A stretch of DNA of 42,129 bases from Sphingomonadales bacterium (GTDB lineage: Bacteria > Pseudomonadota > Alphaproteobacteria > Sphingomonadales > Sphingomonadaceae): the NCBI GenBank assembly GCA_028289885.1, contig JAQGKX010000111.1:1-42129 (forward strand). Direction: 5' to 3'. Under the pieces are notes generated by a model. The model was not told the DNA's origin. It worked only from the letters and a program-made list of their open reading frames with translations, and did not search any database. Numbering within the stretch: position 1 is the stretch's first letter; each line of letters opens with the position of its first letter. Shown here piece by piece: positions 31,632 to 39,662 of this stretch. The position numbers and the translations under genes were made by a program.

Positions 31632-32828
31632 ATGCTGCGTGTCCTGACCCTTGCGACCCTGTTTCCCGATGCGACGCGACCACAGTTTGGGCCGTTCGTG
31701 GAACGGCAGACGCTCGGGCTTGCCGCGCTGAACAATGTAGAGGTGCGGGTTGTTGCGCCTGTCGGTATTCCTCCGATGGGCCGGTTTTTGCAACGATATC
31801 GGGCGTTATGCGGGTTGCCACTGCGCGAGAATTGGAAGGGGCTGACGGTACACCGGCCCCGGTTCGCGCATATTCCGGGCGTTGGGGGACGGTTCGACGC
31901 GGCTTTGTTGACGCGAGCATTGATGCCGGTTTTACGGGATATCCGACGGGAATTTGCCTTCGACGTGATCGATGCCGAGTTCTTTTTTCCTGACGGGCCG
32001 ACCGCTGTTACCTTGGGCAAAGCGTTCGACGTGCCGGTTTCGATCAAGGCGCGAGGGGCGGATATCCATGCCTGGGGGTCGGGAGGACCCACGCAGCGAC
32101 AAGTGGTGGCAGCGGGGCGAGCAGCGGACGGGATGCTGTGCGTTTCGGCTGCGATGAAAGCGGACATGATCGCGCTGGGAATGCCCGCCGGACGGATCAC
32201 GGTGCATTATACCGGCGTCGATCATGCGCGGTTCCATGTGCGGGACCGCGCAGTGGCCAAGTCTGCGCTCGGGATTTCGGGGCCGGTGCTGGTCAGTGTG
32301 GGCGCTTTGATCGCGCGCAAGGGGCATGACCTGGCGATTGCCGCGCTGGCAGAGGTGCCGGGGGCGACGCTGGTGCTGATCGGAGCGGGGCCGGAACGGG
32401 CTGCTTTAGAGACCATGGCTCTTTCGGTTGGCGTTTCGAATCGCGTGCGCTTCCTGGGGTCGATCGATCAGGACCGCATTGCCGACTGGCTCGCGGCGGC
32501 CGACGTGATGGTGCTGATGTCGGCGTCCGAGGGACTGGCGAACGCGTGGGTCGAGGCGCTGGCGAGTGGGACGCCAGTGGTGATTGCCGATGTCGGTGGC
32601 GCGCGCGAGGTACTGGATCGGGCCGACGCTGGCCAGATGGTGGCGCGCGATTCGGGGGCGGTCGCAGGGGCCGTGCGCGGGTTACTCGCATTTCCGCCCG
32701 AGCGCGGGGTGGTTGCAGGCGCTGCGGATCGGTTTAGCTGGGATACGAACGCAACGGCGTTATACGCGCATTTGACGGCGTTGGTTCGCGACCGAAGTGG
32801 TTTCAGAGCGCCCGAAACGCTGCGCTGA
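31632..32828 (+). CDS. Glycosyltransferase family 4 (GT-B)
   Basis: A 398-residue GT-B glycosyltransferase. The N-terminal half has LFPDATRPQFGPFVERQ, typical of GT4 colanic-acid/teichuronic-acid-type enzymes. The C-terminal donor half has VSVGALIARKGHDLAIAAL, TLVLIGAGPERAALE, VRFLGSIDQDRIADWLAAADV and the EX7E motif with Glu300 and Glu308 in SEGLANAWVEAL. It would add a sugar to an exopolysaccharide or lipid-linked glycan; the mannose-6-phosphate isomerase just upstream suggests mannose, but this is inference. The last 26 bases overlap the Mth938-like gene on the other strand. Confidence 0.9.
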   Translation: MLRVLTLATLFPDATRPQFGPFVERQTLGLAALNNVEVRVVAPVGIPPMGRFLQRYRALCGLPLRENWKGLTVHRPRFAHIPGVGGRFDAALLTRALMPVLRDIRREFAFDVIDAEFFFPDGPTAVTLGKAFDVPVSIKARGADIHAWGSGGPTQRQVVAAGRAADGMLCVSAAMKADMIALGMPAGRITVHYTGVDHARFHVRDRAVAKSALGISGPVLVSVGALIARKGHDLAIAALAEVPGATLVLIGAGPERAALETMALSVGVSNRVRFLGSIDQDRIADWLAAADVMVLMSASEGLANAWVEALASGTPVVIADVGGAREVLDRADAGQMVARDSGAVAGAVRGLLAFPPERGVVAGAADRFSWDTNATALYAHLTALVRDRSGFRAPETLR

Positions 32829-33153
32829 TCCAGCGACCTTCGCCCCGGAGCAGGCTCCAGGCCCGGGCGGCGGCGCGGGTGTCCATGGCCTCGATGCCTA
32901 TGCCGCGCGCTTCATAGGCGGCGACCAGTGCCGGAGCCGGGCGTACGAGCGTTTCACCCGTGCCGAGCAGGATAAATTCGGGGAGCGGGTCGAGGTCGGC
33001 AGCGGCGGCGAAATCGTCACCCTCCCAGTCAAGCGCGGTTTCGGGTGTCAGGATGACCCCGCCCGGTCGCGGGTTTCCGTCGATCTTGATGAGCCTGCCG
33101 GCAAAGCCAGTGATCAGCGGCCCGCCCGGATGGCCGACCGGTTCCATCGCCAT
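32803..33153 (-). CDS. Mth938-like domain protein (DUF498/NDUFAF3-like)
   Basis: A 116-residue single-domain protein. The pattern ITGFAGRLIKIDGNPRPGGVILTPE, PEFILLGTGETLVRPAP and GIGIEAMDTRAAARAWSLLRGEGR is that of the Mth938/DUF498 family. The mitochondrial relative NDUFAF3 is an assembly factor of respiratory complex I; the bacterial role is not settled. The gene begins at the last base of secF (TAATG overlap), a linkage to secDF seen across alphaproteobacteria. Its 3' end overlaps the convergent glycosyltransferase gene. Confidence 0.88.
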   Translation of the reverse strand: MAMEPVGHPGGPLITGFAGRLIKIDGNPRPGGVILTPETALDWEGDDFAAAADLDPLPEFILLGTGETLVRPAPALVAAYEARGIGIEAMDTRAAARAWSLLRGEGRWISAAFRAL

Positions 33154-34124
33154 TATCGGTCGCGCTTTGTGACCCGCTCGGCATTGCCGCCAGCGGGGCT
33201 GGCCGGCTTGCGGTCGAAATTCTCTGCGCGCAGGCCAAGCGCCTGAAGCAGCGACGACGACACATAAACCGACGAATAGGTCCCAACCACGATGCCGAGC
33301 ATCATGGCCGCGGTGAAGCCCTGCAGCACATGGCCACCGAAAATCAGCAGCGACCCGAGCGCCAGCAGCACGGTCAGCGAGGTCATCACGGTGCGGGGCA
33401 GCGTTTCGTTGACCGACAGATCGATCAGCGCGCCAATGTCCATCTGGCGATATTTGCGCATATTCTCGCGGATTCGGTCATCGATGACGATCTTGTCGTT
33501 GATTGAATAACCGATGATCGTCAGCACGGCGGCAACGATATTCAGGTCGAACTCCAGCCGGGTGATCGCGAAGAAGCCGAGCGTCATCAGCACGTCGTGG
33601 ACGATGGCGACGAAGGTAGAGACGCCGAACTGCCACTCATAACGGAGCCAGCTGAACACGGCGATGGCGAGGACCGCGATGACCACGGCGAGCAATCCGT
33701 TGCGGATCAACTCGTTGGAAACCTTGCCCGACACGGTGTCGTAGCGCGAGAATGTAACGTCGGGATTGGTCGCGGTCAGCGCCACTTTCACCTTGTTGAC
33801 GACGGCGTTCGTTGCGCCCTCATCGGTGCTGGCGGGGATCGGAAGGCGGATCGAGACGGTTTTCGGGTCACCGAACTGCTGCAGCGAAACTTCGCCCACG
33901 TTCAGCGCGTCGACCGTCGTGCGGACCTTGTCGATGACGGGGGGCCGGTCGAACTTGGCTTCGATCATCAGGCCGCCGACAAAATCGACACCGAGGTTCA
34001 GGCCGCGAAAACCGACCGCCGCAATGGCGAGCAACGTCAATGCCGCGGTCAGGCCGAACGCCCAGTAGCGCAGGCGCACGAAGCCGATGTTGGTGTTGTC
34101 GGGTACGAGTTTCAGCAGGCGCAT
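33153..34124 (-). CDS. secF: Protein translocase subunit SecF
   Basis: A 323-residue inner-membrane protein with six helices and one periplasmic loop after helix 1. It has the SecF signature GVDFVGGLMIEAKFDRP, then VGTYSSVYVSSSLLQAL near the end. With SecD it uses the proton gradient to pull exported proteins through SecYEG. The Asp and Arg-rich helix 4-6 core (TIIGYSINDKIVIDDRIREN ... ALIDLSVNETLPRTVMTS) is complete. It starts 16 bp after the secD stop. Confidence 0.97.
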   Translation of the reverse strand: MRLLKLVPDNTNIGFVRLRYWAFGLTAALTLLAIAAVGFRGLNLGVDFVGGLMIEAKFDRPPVIDKVRTTVDALNVGEVSLQQFGDPKTVSIRLPIPASTDEGATNAVVNKVKVALTATNPDVTFSRYDTVSGKVSNELIRNGLLAVVIAVLAIAVFSWLRYEWQFGVSTFVAIVHDVLMTLGFFAITRLEFDLNIVAAVLTIIGYSINDKIVIDDRIRENMRKYRQMDIGALIDLSVNETLPRTVMTSLTVLLALGSLLIFGGHVLQGFTAAMMLGIVVGTYSSVYVSSSLLQALGLRAENFDRKPASPAGGNAERVTKRDR

Positions 34125-34140
34125 TTGGATTGGACCCGGA

Positions 34141-35742
34141 TCAAATGTGGAGGACGCTGGGACGTTTGCGGCGCAAATAGCTGACCGCGAGCATCCGCGT
34201 GAAGAACACGGCGGTGAAATACGACACGAAGATACCGATCAACAGCACGATGGCGAACCCCTTTACCGGGCCGGAGCCAAGCAAAAGCATGACGATGCCC
34301 GATATGAAGTGGACGGTGTTCGCCTCGAAAATCGTGCGGCTGGCTTCCTTATAGCCGAGTTCGACCGCCTGTACCGGGTTGCGCCCGCGCCGCTGTTCTT
34401 CTCGGATACGTTCGTTGATCAGCACGTTCGCATCGACCGCCGTACCGATGGTCAGCACGAACCCTGCGATACCCGGCAGCGTCAATGTCGCGTTGAAGAA
34501 AGCCATTACCGCGAGGATCACGAAGATGTTGATGATCACCGCGAGGTTGGCGTAAATCCCGAACCGGCCATAGGTCAGCAACATGAAGATAACGACCGCG
34601 AGCGCCGCGATCACCGAGGCGATGATACCGGCGTGGATCGAATCGGCACCGAGTTGTGGGCCGACGGTGCGTTCCTCGATCACTTTCAGCGCGACGGGCA
34701 ATTTACCCGAACGCAGCTGGATCGACATCATGTTCGCGCTTTCGACGGTGTAATTGCCGCTGATCTGCGCCGAGCCACCGAGGATGGGTTCGTTGATGTT
34801 CGGGGCCGAGAGAACCACGTTATCGAGGATCATCGCGAACGGCTTGCCGACATTTGCCTGCGTGACGCGGGCGAACTTGCGCGCCCCGACGCTGTTGAAC
34901 TTGATGTTGACGACCGGAGCGTTCGACTGCTGGTCGTTGCCCGGGTTGGCGTCGGACAATTCGTCGCCGTTGATAATCGCCCGGCGCTGAACCGCGATCA
35001 GTTGCGAACCGGCAGGGTTGCTGGGGTAGGCCAGGATCTGGCTGCCGATGGGGGCTATGCCCTTAGCGACCTGTGCGGGATCGGCAGTCAGGTCGACCAG
35101 CTTGAATTCGAGCTTTGCGGTCTTGCCGAGCAAGGATTTCAGCGCTTCGGGATTTTGCAATCCGGGAACCTGGACGACGATGCGATCCGATCCCTGGCGA
35201 ATGATCGTCGGCTCCTTGGTGCCGAGCTCATCGATACGGCGACGGACGACTTCGGTCGCGACCTGCATCGCGTTTTCGACGGCGGCGTTGATGCCTGCAG
35301 TAGTCGGGGTCATCGTGACCTTCGTCGAATCGACGACCGTGACGTTCCAGTCACGCTGTCCGGTGACACCGACCGGATTGGTCAGCGCGCGGACCTTTTC
35401 GACAGCAGAATCGAGTTGCGTGGGATCGCGCACGAAGAATGCCAGCGCGCCGCCCGCGCTCGAGATATCACCAATGTCGATCGCGGGTGTCGCACGGCGC
35501 ATTTCCTGGCGGACGCTGTCTTCCATCAGGTCGAGGCGCTGTTTGGTCACGTCGCCGGTCTGTGCTTCGAGCAGCAAATGGCTGCCGCCCGACAGATCGA
35601 GGCCGAGATTGATGCGCGGAAAGCCGCCGACGCCGATCCGGTTCGCCGTCGATTCCGGGATCAGGCTCGGAATGGAGAAGGCGATGCCGACGAACAGCGT
35701 CAACAGGATCGACCAGATTTTCCAGCGGGGAAAGTCGTTCAT
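34141..35742 (-). CDS. secD: Protein translocase subunit SecD
   Basis: A 533-residue membrane protein with one N-terminal helix, a long periplasmic P1 domain and five C-terminal helices. The family pattern GLDLSGGSHLLLE (about 47), the P1 domain with ALKSLLGKTAKLEFKLVD, and the membrane part with VLTIGTAVDANVLINERIREE (the proton-path Asp in the DANVLINERI motif) are all present. It acts with SecF and YajC. It begins 2 bp after the yajC stop, so the order is yajC-secD-secF-Mth938. Confidence 0.98.
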   Translation of the reverse strand: MNDFPRWKIWSILLTLFVGIAFSIPSLIPESTANRIGVGGFPRINLGLDLSGGSHLLLEAQTGDVTKQRLDLMEDSVRQEMRRATPAIDIGDISSAGGALAFFVRDPTQLDSAVEKVRALTNPVGVTGQRDWNVTVVDSTKVTMTPTTAGINAAVENAMQVATEVVRRRIDELGTKEPTIIRQGSDRIVVQVPGLQNPEALKSLLGKTAKLEFKLVDLTADPAQVAKGIAPIGSQILAYPSNPAGSQLIAVQRRAIINGDELSDANPGNDQQSNAPVVNIKFNSVGARKFARVTQANVGKPFAMILDNVVLSAPNINEPILGGSAQISGNYTVESANMMSIQLRSGKLPVALKVIEERTVGPQLGADSIHAGIIASVIAALAVVIFMLLTYGRFGIYANLAVIINIFVILAVMAFFNATLTLPGIAGFVLTIGTAVDANVLINERIREEQRRGRNPVQAVELGYKEASRTIFEANTVHFISGIVMLLLGSGPVKGFAIVLLIGIFVSYFTAVFFTRMLAVSYLRRKRPSVLHI

Positions 35743-35744
35743 CG

Positions 35745-36083
35745 TCAGTCGTTCGCGGGTTTTGCGCCGCCGATCGGCGTCACGTCTGTGAGCGATGTCT
35801 TGACCGCCTTTACCTTCACGCCGGTCGCGATTTCGACCTCGACACTATCGTCCTCGACGCGCGTGACCTTGCCAATCAGGCCGCCGCCCGTGACGACGCT
35901 GTCACCCTTTTTCACCGCCGCAATACGTTCCTTATGCGCCTTGGCCGCGCGCTGCTGCGGACGGAACACCAGAAGATAGAAGATTGCGATCGTGAAGATC
36001 ACGGGGATCAGCGGCGACATAAAAGCGCCAATGCCGCCGGTCGCGGCACCTGCTGTTTGTGCATATGCGGGGGTGATGAACAT
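35745..36083 (-). CDS. yajC: Preprotein translocase subunit YajC
   Basis: A 112-residue protein with one membrane helix (about 18-40, FMSPLIPVIFTIAIFYLLVFRPQQ) and a small cytosolic domain (KGDSVVTGGGLIGKVTRVEDDSVEVEIATGVKVKAVKTSLTDV). It is the accessory subunit of SecDF. The frame extends to 36182, but the ATG at 36083 (MFITPAYAQ) gives the normal length and follows an AAGGGTT stretch. First gene of the yajC-secD-secF unit. Confidence 0.95.
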   Translation of the reverse strand: MFITPAYAQTAGAATGGIGAFMSPLIPVIFTIAIFYLLVFRPQQRAAKAHKERIAAVKKGDSVVTGGGLIGKVTRVEDDSVEVEIATGVKVKAVKTSLTDVTPIGGAKPAND

Positions 36084-36236
36084 GAAACCCTTTTGGCCGA
36101 GGAGGATTGAGGCCGGTAAATGGCGAAGGCGCGCGACTAACAGAGGGGCCCGGGCTGCGCAACCTGCAGGGGTCCGACGCATCGGGACGAACCGCTTGCC
36201 ATTGCCCCCCCTTCCCCGTTAAGGCGCGCACTCGGT

Positions 36237-36313
36237 CGGGACGTAGCGCAGCTCGGTAGCGCACCACACTGGGGGTGTGGGGGTCGCAGGTTCAAATCCT
36301 GTCGTCCCGACCA
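36237..36313 (+). tRNA. tRNA-Pro (anticodon GGG)
   Basis: A 77-nt cloverleaf with encoded CCA. Acceptor stem CGGGACG/CGTCCCG, D-arm GCGC/GCGC around AGCTCGGTA, anticodon stem CCACA/TGTGG with loop CTGGGGG (anticodon GGG), T-arm GCAGG/CCTGT with loop TTCAAAT, discriminator A. It reads Pro codons CCC and CCU. The gene is intact and no integration sign is seen at its 3' end. Confidence 0.97.
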
Positions 36314-36449
36314 GAAAAACAAGCAAATGCCCGAACCGCTCCGGAGTCAGCTTCGGCGAAGTCGTCCGAAACAATCACTTTGAACGCACTTCTGCTTCCC
36401 TGTCTTGAGGATCGGGACGTAACTGAAACGGCATTCTTGGGGATTGCTC

Positions 36450-37142
36450 ATGTTTCGTTCGTTTTTCGTTATCGCGGCAGCTGCTGCTTATCTCACCAAT
36501 GGCAGTGCCCGCGCCGACGCCCTGCAAGATCAGGTCGTAGCCCTCGCCAAGGCGACGCGAACGGACATGTACGATTTTCGCCGCACGATCATAATCGAAA
36601 GTAATGTGGCAAAGGGCAGGGCAGTTCTCCAGCAATTCGATCCGCGTCGGCCTTTGGACGATCGATGGGTCCTGATCACCGTAGACGGTCGCACGCCCAC
36701 GTCGAAGGAGGTGGAGGATGCGCGCAACGCGGGACGCGATCCGTTCCCGCCCTATTACGCTGTGGCGAAATGGTTCGGCGCCCCTGCGATGCGGAGCGAA
36801 ACAGCGCCCGGTTACGTCACCTACAAGTTTGAAAGTCTTTTGCCTGGTACGCTCAAATTCGGATCGCACGACGTCTCTGCAGATACGAAGGCCGAGGCAT
36901 TGGTCAATATCAAGGGCAATGTGCCCTTTATCGAGGAACTGCACCTGGCCTCGACCAAGGGATTCAGAATGATGCTGGTCGCGTCCATGGGAAGCATGAC
37001 CTACACGATGCGATATCGCCAGTTGCCCGATGGCAACGTCGTGCCGCTCGATGCGGTGAGCGACATCAATGGATCCGCAATGGGTAAATCGGGTAAGGTC
37101 CACACCATCGCAACGTTCTCGGACTTTCAGGCGGCGAAGTAA
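36450..37142 (+). CDS. Secreted protein of unknown function
   Basis: A 230-residue protein not recognised. Residues 1-24 form a signal peptide (MFRSFFVIAAAAAYLTNGSARA, cut before DAL), so the mature protein should be periplasmic. The mature part has FRRTIIIESNVAKGRAVLQQFDPRRPLDDRWVLITVDG and later GTLKFGSHDVSADTKAEALVNI and MTYTMRYRQLPDGNVVPLDAV, a mixed beta-rich pattern that recalls LolA/LolB-like or DUF-type lipocalin folds, but no motif is decisive. No lipobox. It stands alone between tRNA-Pro and the LysR gene, and the 136 bp before it show no clear promoter. Confidence 0.75.
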   Translation: MFRSFFVIAAAAAYLTNGSARADALQDQVVALAKATRTDMYDFRRTIIIESNVAKGRAVLQQFDPRRPLDDRWVLITVDGRTPTSKEVEDARNAGRDPFPPYYAVAKWFGAPAMRSETAPGYVTYKFESLLPGTLKFGSHDVSADTKAEALVNIKGNVPFIEELHLASTKGFRMMLVASMGSMTYTMRYRQLPDGNVVPLDAVSDINGSAMGKSGKVHTIATFSDFQAAK

Positions 37143-37172
37143 TCAGGCGGAGGCGGAGCCAGGCGAAAGCGT

Positions 37173-38051
37173 TCAAGCCGCGCCCTGCCTCCCGACCAAC
37201 AACCGCTGCTCCCTGGCTGCAACCCCCACCAGCCAATCGATGAAGATCCGCACCCGCGGCAACAGGCTCACATCCTGATGCACCGCCAGCCAGAACGTTC
37301 GCTTCAGGAATTTCTCCGGATAGATGCGGCGCACCCTGCCGTCGGCGTCGCCCATGAAGCAGGGCAGCACCCCGAACCCCGCCCCTGCCGCTATCATCTC
37401 CAACTGCCCGTTGATGCTCGAACTGCGCAGCGTCGGTTCGCGACCGAGCGCGAGTTCGTCGAGGTAGTTTAGTTCAGGCGCATAAATGAAGTCCGGAATA
37501 TAACCGATCAGGGCGACGTCCCCGGGCCGCTTTTGCTCGTTGGCGGCGATGTAGAGGCCCAACCCGTAATCGGTCAGCTTGCGCGTTTTCAGCGGCCCTT
37601 TACGGGGCTGGGCGAGGAGGAGTGCGACGTCGGCCTCCTTTCGCGATGGGTTCAGGAAGCCGCTGTTTGCATAGAGATCGACCGAGATGTTCGGATGCAA
37701 GGTCGCAAAGTCGCGGAGGTGGGGGGCGACGAAGCGGGTGCCGAAACCTTCTGCCGCGCTGACCCGGACCAGCCCATGTTCGGCGCTGGCACCGCCTGCG
37801 CCTTCCTCAAATTCGAATGCGGCGCGTTCCATCGTTTCGACCTGCGTGAACAGCCGTCGGCCGTCGGCGGTCAGGACTTGCCCGTCACGGGTGCGTTCGA
37901 ACAATGTGTGGCCGAGTTCGAGTTCGAGGCTGCGGATTTTCCGGCTGACCGTCGTGCCGTCCACGCCGAGCGTCCGCGAAGCCCGCTCAAGATTCGTCGA
38001 GCGCGCCAGAGCAATGAATGTCTGCAGCTTTCCCCAATCCATCGGCTGCAA
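37173..38051 (-). CDS. LysR-family transcriptional regulator
   Basis: A 292-residue regulator. The N-terminal winged helix (about 1-60, WGKLQTFIALARSTNLERASRTLGVDGTTVSRKIRSLE) is the LysR DNA-binding domain, and residues about 90-290 are the two-lobed effector domain. ATGs at 38051 (MQPMDW) and 38042 (MDWGK) are both possible. The LysR subtype with DGTTVSRKIRSLE and a short effector lobe is common in sphingomonads, but the target and ligand are unknown. No divergently transcribed partner is present: to the right lies the tRNA-Thr remnant and the integrated element, so an original target gene may have been moved away by the insertion. Confidence 0.93.
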   Translation of the reverse strand: MQPMDWGKLQTFIALARSTNLERASRTLGVDGTTVSRKIRSLELELGHTLFERTRDGQVLTADGRRLFTQVETMERAAFEFEEGAGGASAEHGLVRVSAAEGFGTRFVAPHLRDFATLHPNISVDLYANSGFLNPSRKEADVALLLAQPRKGPLKTRKLTDYGLGLYIAANEQKRPGDVALIGYIPDFIYAPELNYLDELALGREPTLRSSSINGQLEMIAAGAGFGVLPCFMGDADGRVRRIYPEKFLKRTFWLAVHQDVSLLPRVRIFIDWLVGVAAREQRLLVGRQGAA

Positions 38052-38130
38052 ATACGCAGGCCCGTCGGACTTGTCGATTCACAAGGCGGTCGTCCCCGAA
38101 GGGATGATCTCTCGTCCAAAATCTGAAAAC

Positions 38131-38175
38131 TGGTGCTGCCGCGGAGGATTGAACTCCGGACCTCAGCCTTACCAA
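38131..38175 (-). other. Attachment site: 3' end of tRNA-Thr (GGT), truncated by integration
   Basis: On the minus strand these 45 nt read as the last part of tRNA-Thr: loop TTGGTAA (anticodon GGT), stem half GGCTG, variable AGGTC, T-arm CGGAG/CTCCG with loop TTCAATC, acceptor half CGGCAGC, A and CCA. The match stops at the anticodon loop: the next 5 bases do not pair with GGCTG, and no D-arm or 5' acceptor half follows. This is the usual result of tyrosine-integrase insertion at a tRNA 3' half, and an integrase starts 184 bp away. The 308-bp gap 38052-38359 otherwise holds only the repeats at 38201-38284. Confidence 0.92.
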
Positions 38176-38269
38176 ATCGAGAACGCCTCATCGCCGGCAA
38201 TATCCTAACGTACGATATTTCTCGATAACACACTGATAAATTGTCATACTATCCGCCTTTCTGTAGCCG

Positions 38270-38284
38270 ATCCTACGCTAGGAT
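38270..38284. promoter_or_regulatory. Inverted repeat upstream of the integrase gene
   Basis: ATCCTA-CGC-TAGGAT is a perfect 6-bp inverted repeat 75 bp before the integrase ATG. A further ATCCTA copy lies at about 38201-38206, next to the att core. Repeated hexamers between att and int could be integrase arm-type sites or an operator. This is a by-eye observation. Confidence 0.4.
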
Positions 38285-38359
38285 ACGATGTGACTCTGAG
38301 CCCTATTCCATTACGCCGAAGCTCGGCTTATTATCGCGTAATACGAGCTGGAGCGCACC

Positions 38360-39661
38360 ATGATCGAGTTGATCACCCAGAAAGTCATCGAACTGCTGCC
38401 CACCCCTCAGGCTGGCCAAAAGTTTCTGTGGGACAGCGACCTGAAAGGCTTCGGCGTGCGCGTCGGGACGAGCGGTGTAAAAAGCTACGTCGTTCAGTAT
38501 CGCAGCCCGGATGGGCGGTTGCGGCGAATGGCATTCGCCCGCTGCAATCTGTTCGATGTCGAGGACGCAAGGCAGCATGCGCGCACCCTGCTTGCCAAAG
38601 CGACGCTCGGGATCGATCCGGCTGATGAGAAGAATGAGGCGCGGCGAAATGGCTCCGTTGCCGAGGTATGCGAATGGTACCTGACCGAGGCAGAATCGCA
38701 GCGCTTGGTTGGGCGCCGCCGCCGGCCGATCAAAGCATCGACCTTGCGGATGGATCGCAGCCGCATTGAGCGGCACATCAAGCCGCTTCTGGGAACACGC
38801 TACGTGAAATCGCTCAGGCTTGCCGACATTGAGAACATGCAGGCCGATATCGCTGCGGGCAAATCCCGTGCGGGCAAACGAGGTGGCCGCGGCCGCATGA
38901 CCACCGGCGGAAGCGGTGCCGCCTCACGTGTCGTGTCGACGCTCCATTCGGTCTTCGAACATGCGGTCCGCATGGGTGTGATCGAAAACAACCCAGCGCG
39001 TGGCGTTCGTCGACTGCAAAGTAACCGGAGGACCCGGCGACTCAGTGCCGGTGAACTTGTCCGCCTCGGCGAGGCCATGCGCTGGGCCACTGAGCATGAC
39101 GAGCATCCTGTTGGTCTCGCGGCGGTGAGGCTGATCGCGTTGACCGGCTTCAGGCTGATGGAAGCGCAGGCGCTCGAGCGCGCCTGGGTCGATCGGCAGC
39201 AAGGTTGTGTCTGCTTCCCCGACACCAAATCCGATGCGCAGAACCGGGCTATCGGGCCAGCAGCTCATGCCGTCATCTCGGCTCAGGCGACCGTGGCGGA
39301 CAACCCATATCTTTTCCCCTCTGATGATGGTCGCAGCCATTATAAGCAGGTGCCCGACGTGATCGCTCGGCTATGCCATCGCGCTCGGATCGAGGTTGTC
39401 AGCGCCCATACACTGCGGCATACGTTCGGCAGCGTCGCTGGCGATCTCGGCTTCTCCGAATTCACGATCGCCATGATGCTTGGGCACGGCAAGCGGAACG
39501 TCACCCAGGGCTATATCCATATCGATGAAGCGCTCTGGCATGCCATCGAGACGACATCCGCCAAAATTGCGGACCTTCTGGATGGCAAGGCCGACAGGAT
39601 CCGAGCGCCGCGGCTTGGTGGATTGGATATAGTGGGGGATAGCCGATGCGGGGTAGCCTGA
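38360..39661 (+). CDS. Tyrosine site-specific integrase, P4 type
   Basis: A 433-residue recombinase. The N-terminal 1-90 is an arm-DNA-binding domain of the DUF4102 kind (FLWDSDLKGFGVRVGTSGVKSYVVQYR), the middle about 98-215 is the SAM-like core-binding domain, and the C-terminal catalytic domain has the tyrosine-recombinase set Arg265 (LTGFRLMEA), Lys290, His350 and Arg353 (HTLRHTFG), His376 (MLGHGKRNV) and Tyr385 (GYIHID). All are present, so it should be active. It lies next to the tRNA-Thr att site and runs away from it. A GGAG site precedes the ATG. A short insertion of Gly/Arg-rich sequence sits at about 168-187. Confidence 0.96.
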   Translation: MIELITQKVIELLPTPQAGQKFLWDSDLKGFGVRVGTSGVKSYVVQYRSPDGRLRRMAFARCNLFDVEDARQHARTLLAKATLGIDPADEKNEARRNGSVAEVCEWYLTEAESQRLVGRRRRPIKASTLRMDRSRIERHIKPLLGTRYVKSLRLADIENMQADIAAGKSRAGKRGGRGRMTTGGSGAASRVVSTLHSVFEHAVRMGVIENNPARGVRRLQSNRRTRRLSAGELVRLGEAMRWATEHDEHPVGLAAVRLIALTGFRLMEAQALERAWVDRQQGCVCFPDTKSDAQNRAIGPAAHAVISAQATVADNPYLFPSDDGRSHYKQVPDVIARLCHRARIEVVSAHTLRHTFGSVAGDLGFSEFTIAMMLGHGKRNVTQGYIHIDEALWHAIETTSAKIADLLDGKADRIRAPRLGGLDIVGDSRCGVA

Positions 39662-39662
39662 A

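Noticed and set aside
34087-35979. 630-codon open frame on the plus strand opposite secD
   Set aside because: Antisense shadow of secD, rich in Asp, Arg and His, with no recognisable domain.
38131-38175. A complete tRNA-Thr gene
   Set aside because: Only the 3' 45 nt fit; the D-arm, 5' acceptor half and 5' anticodon stem are absent to the right.
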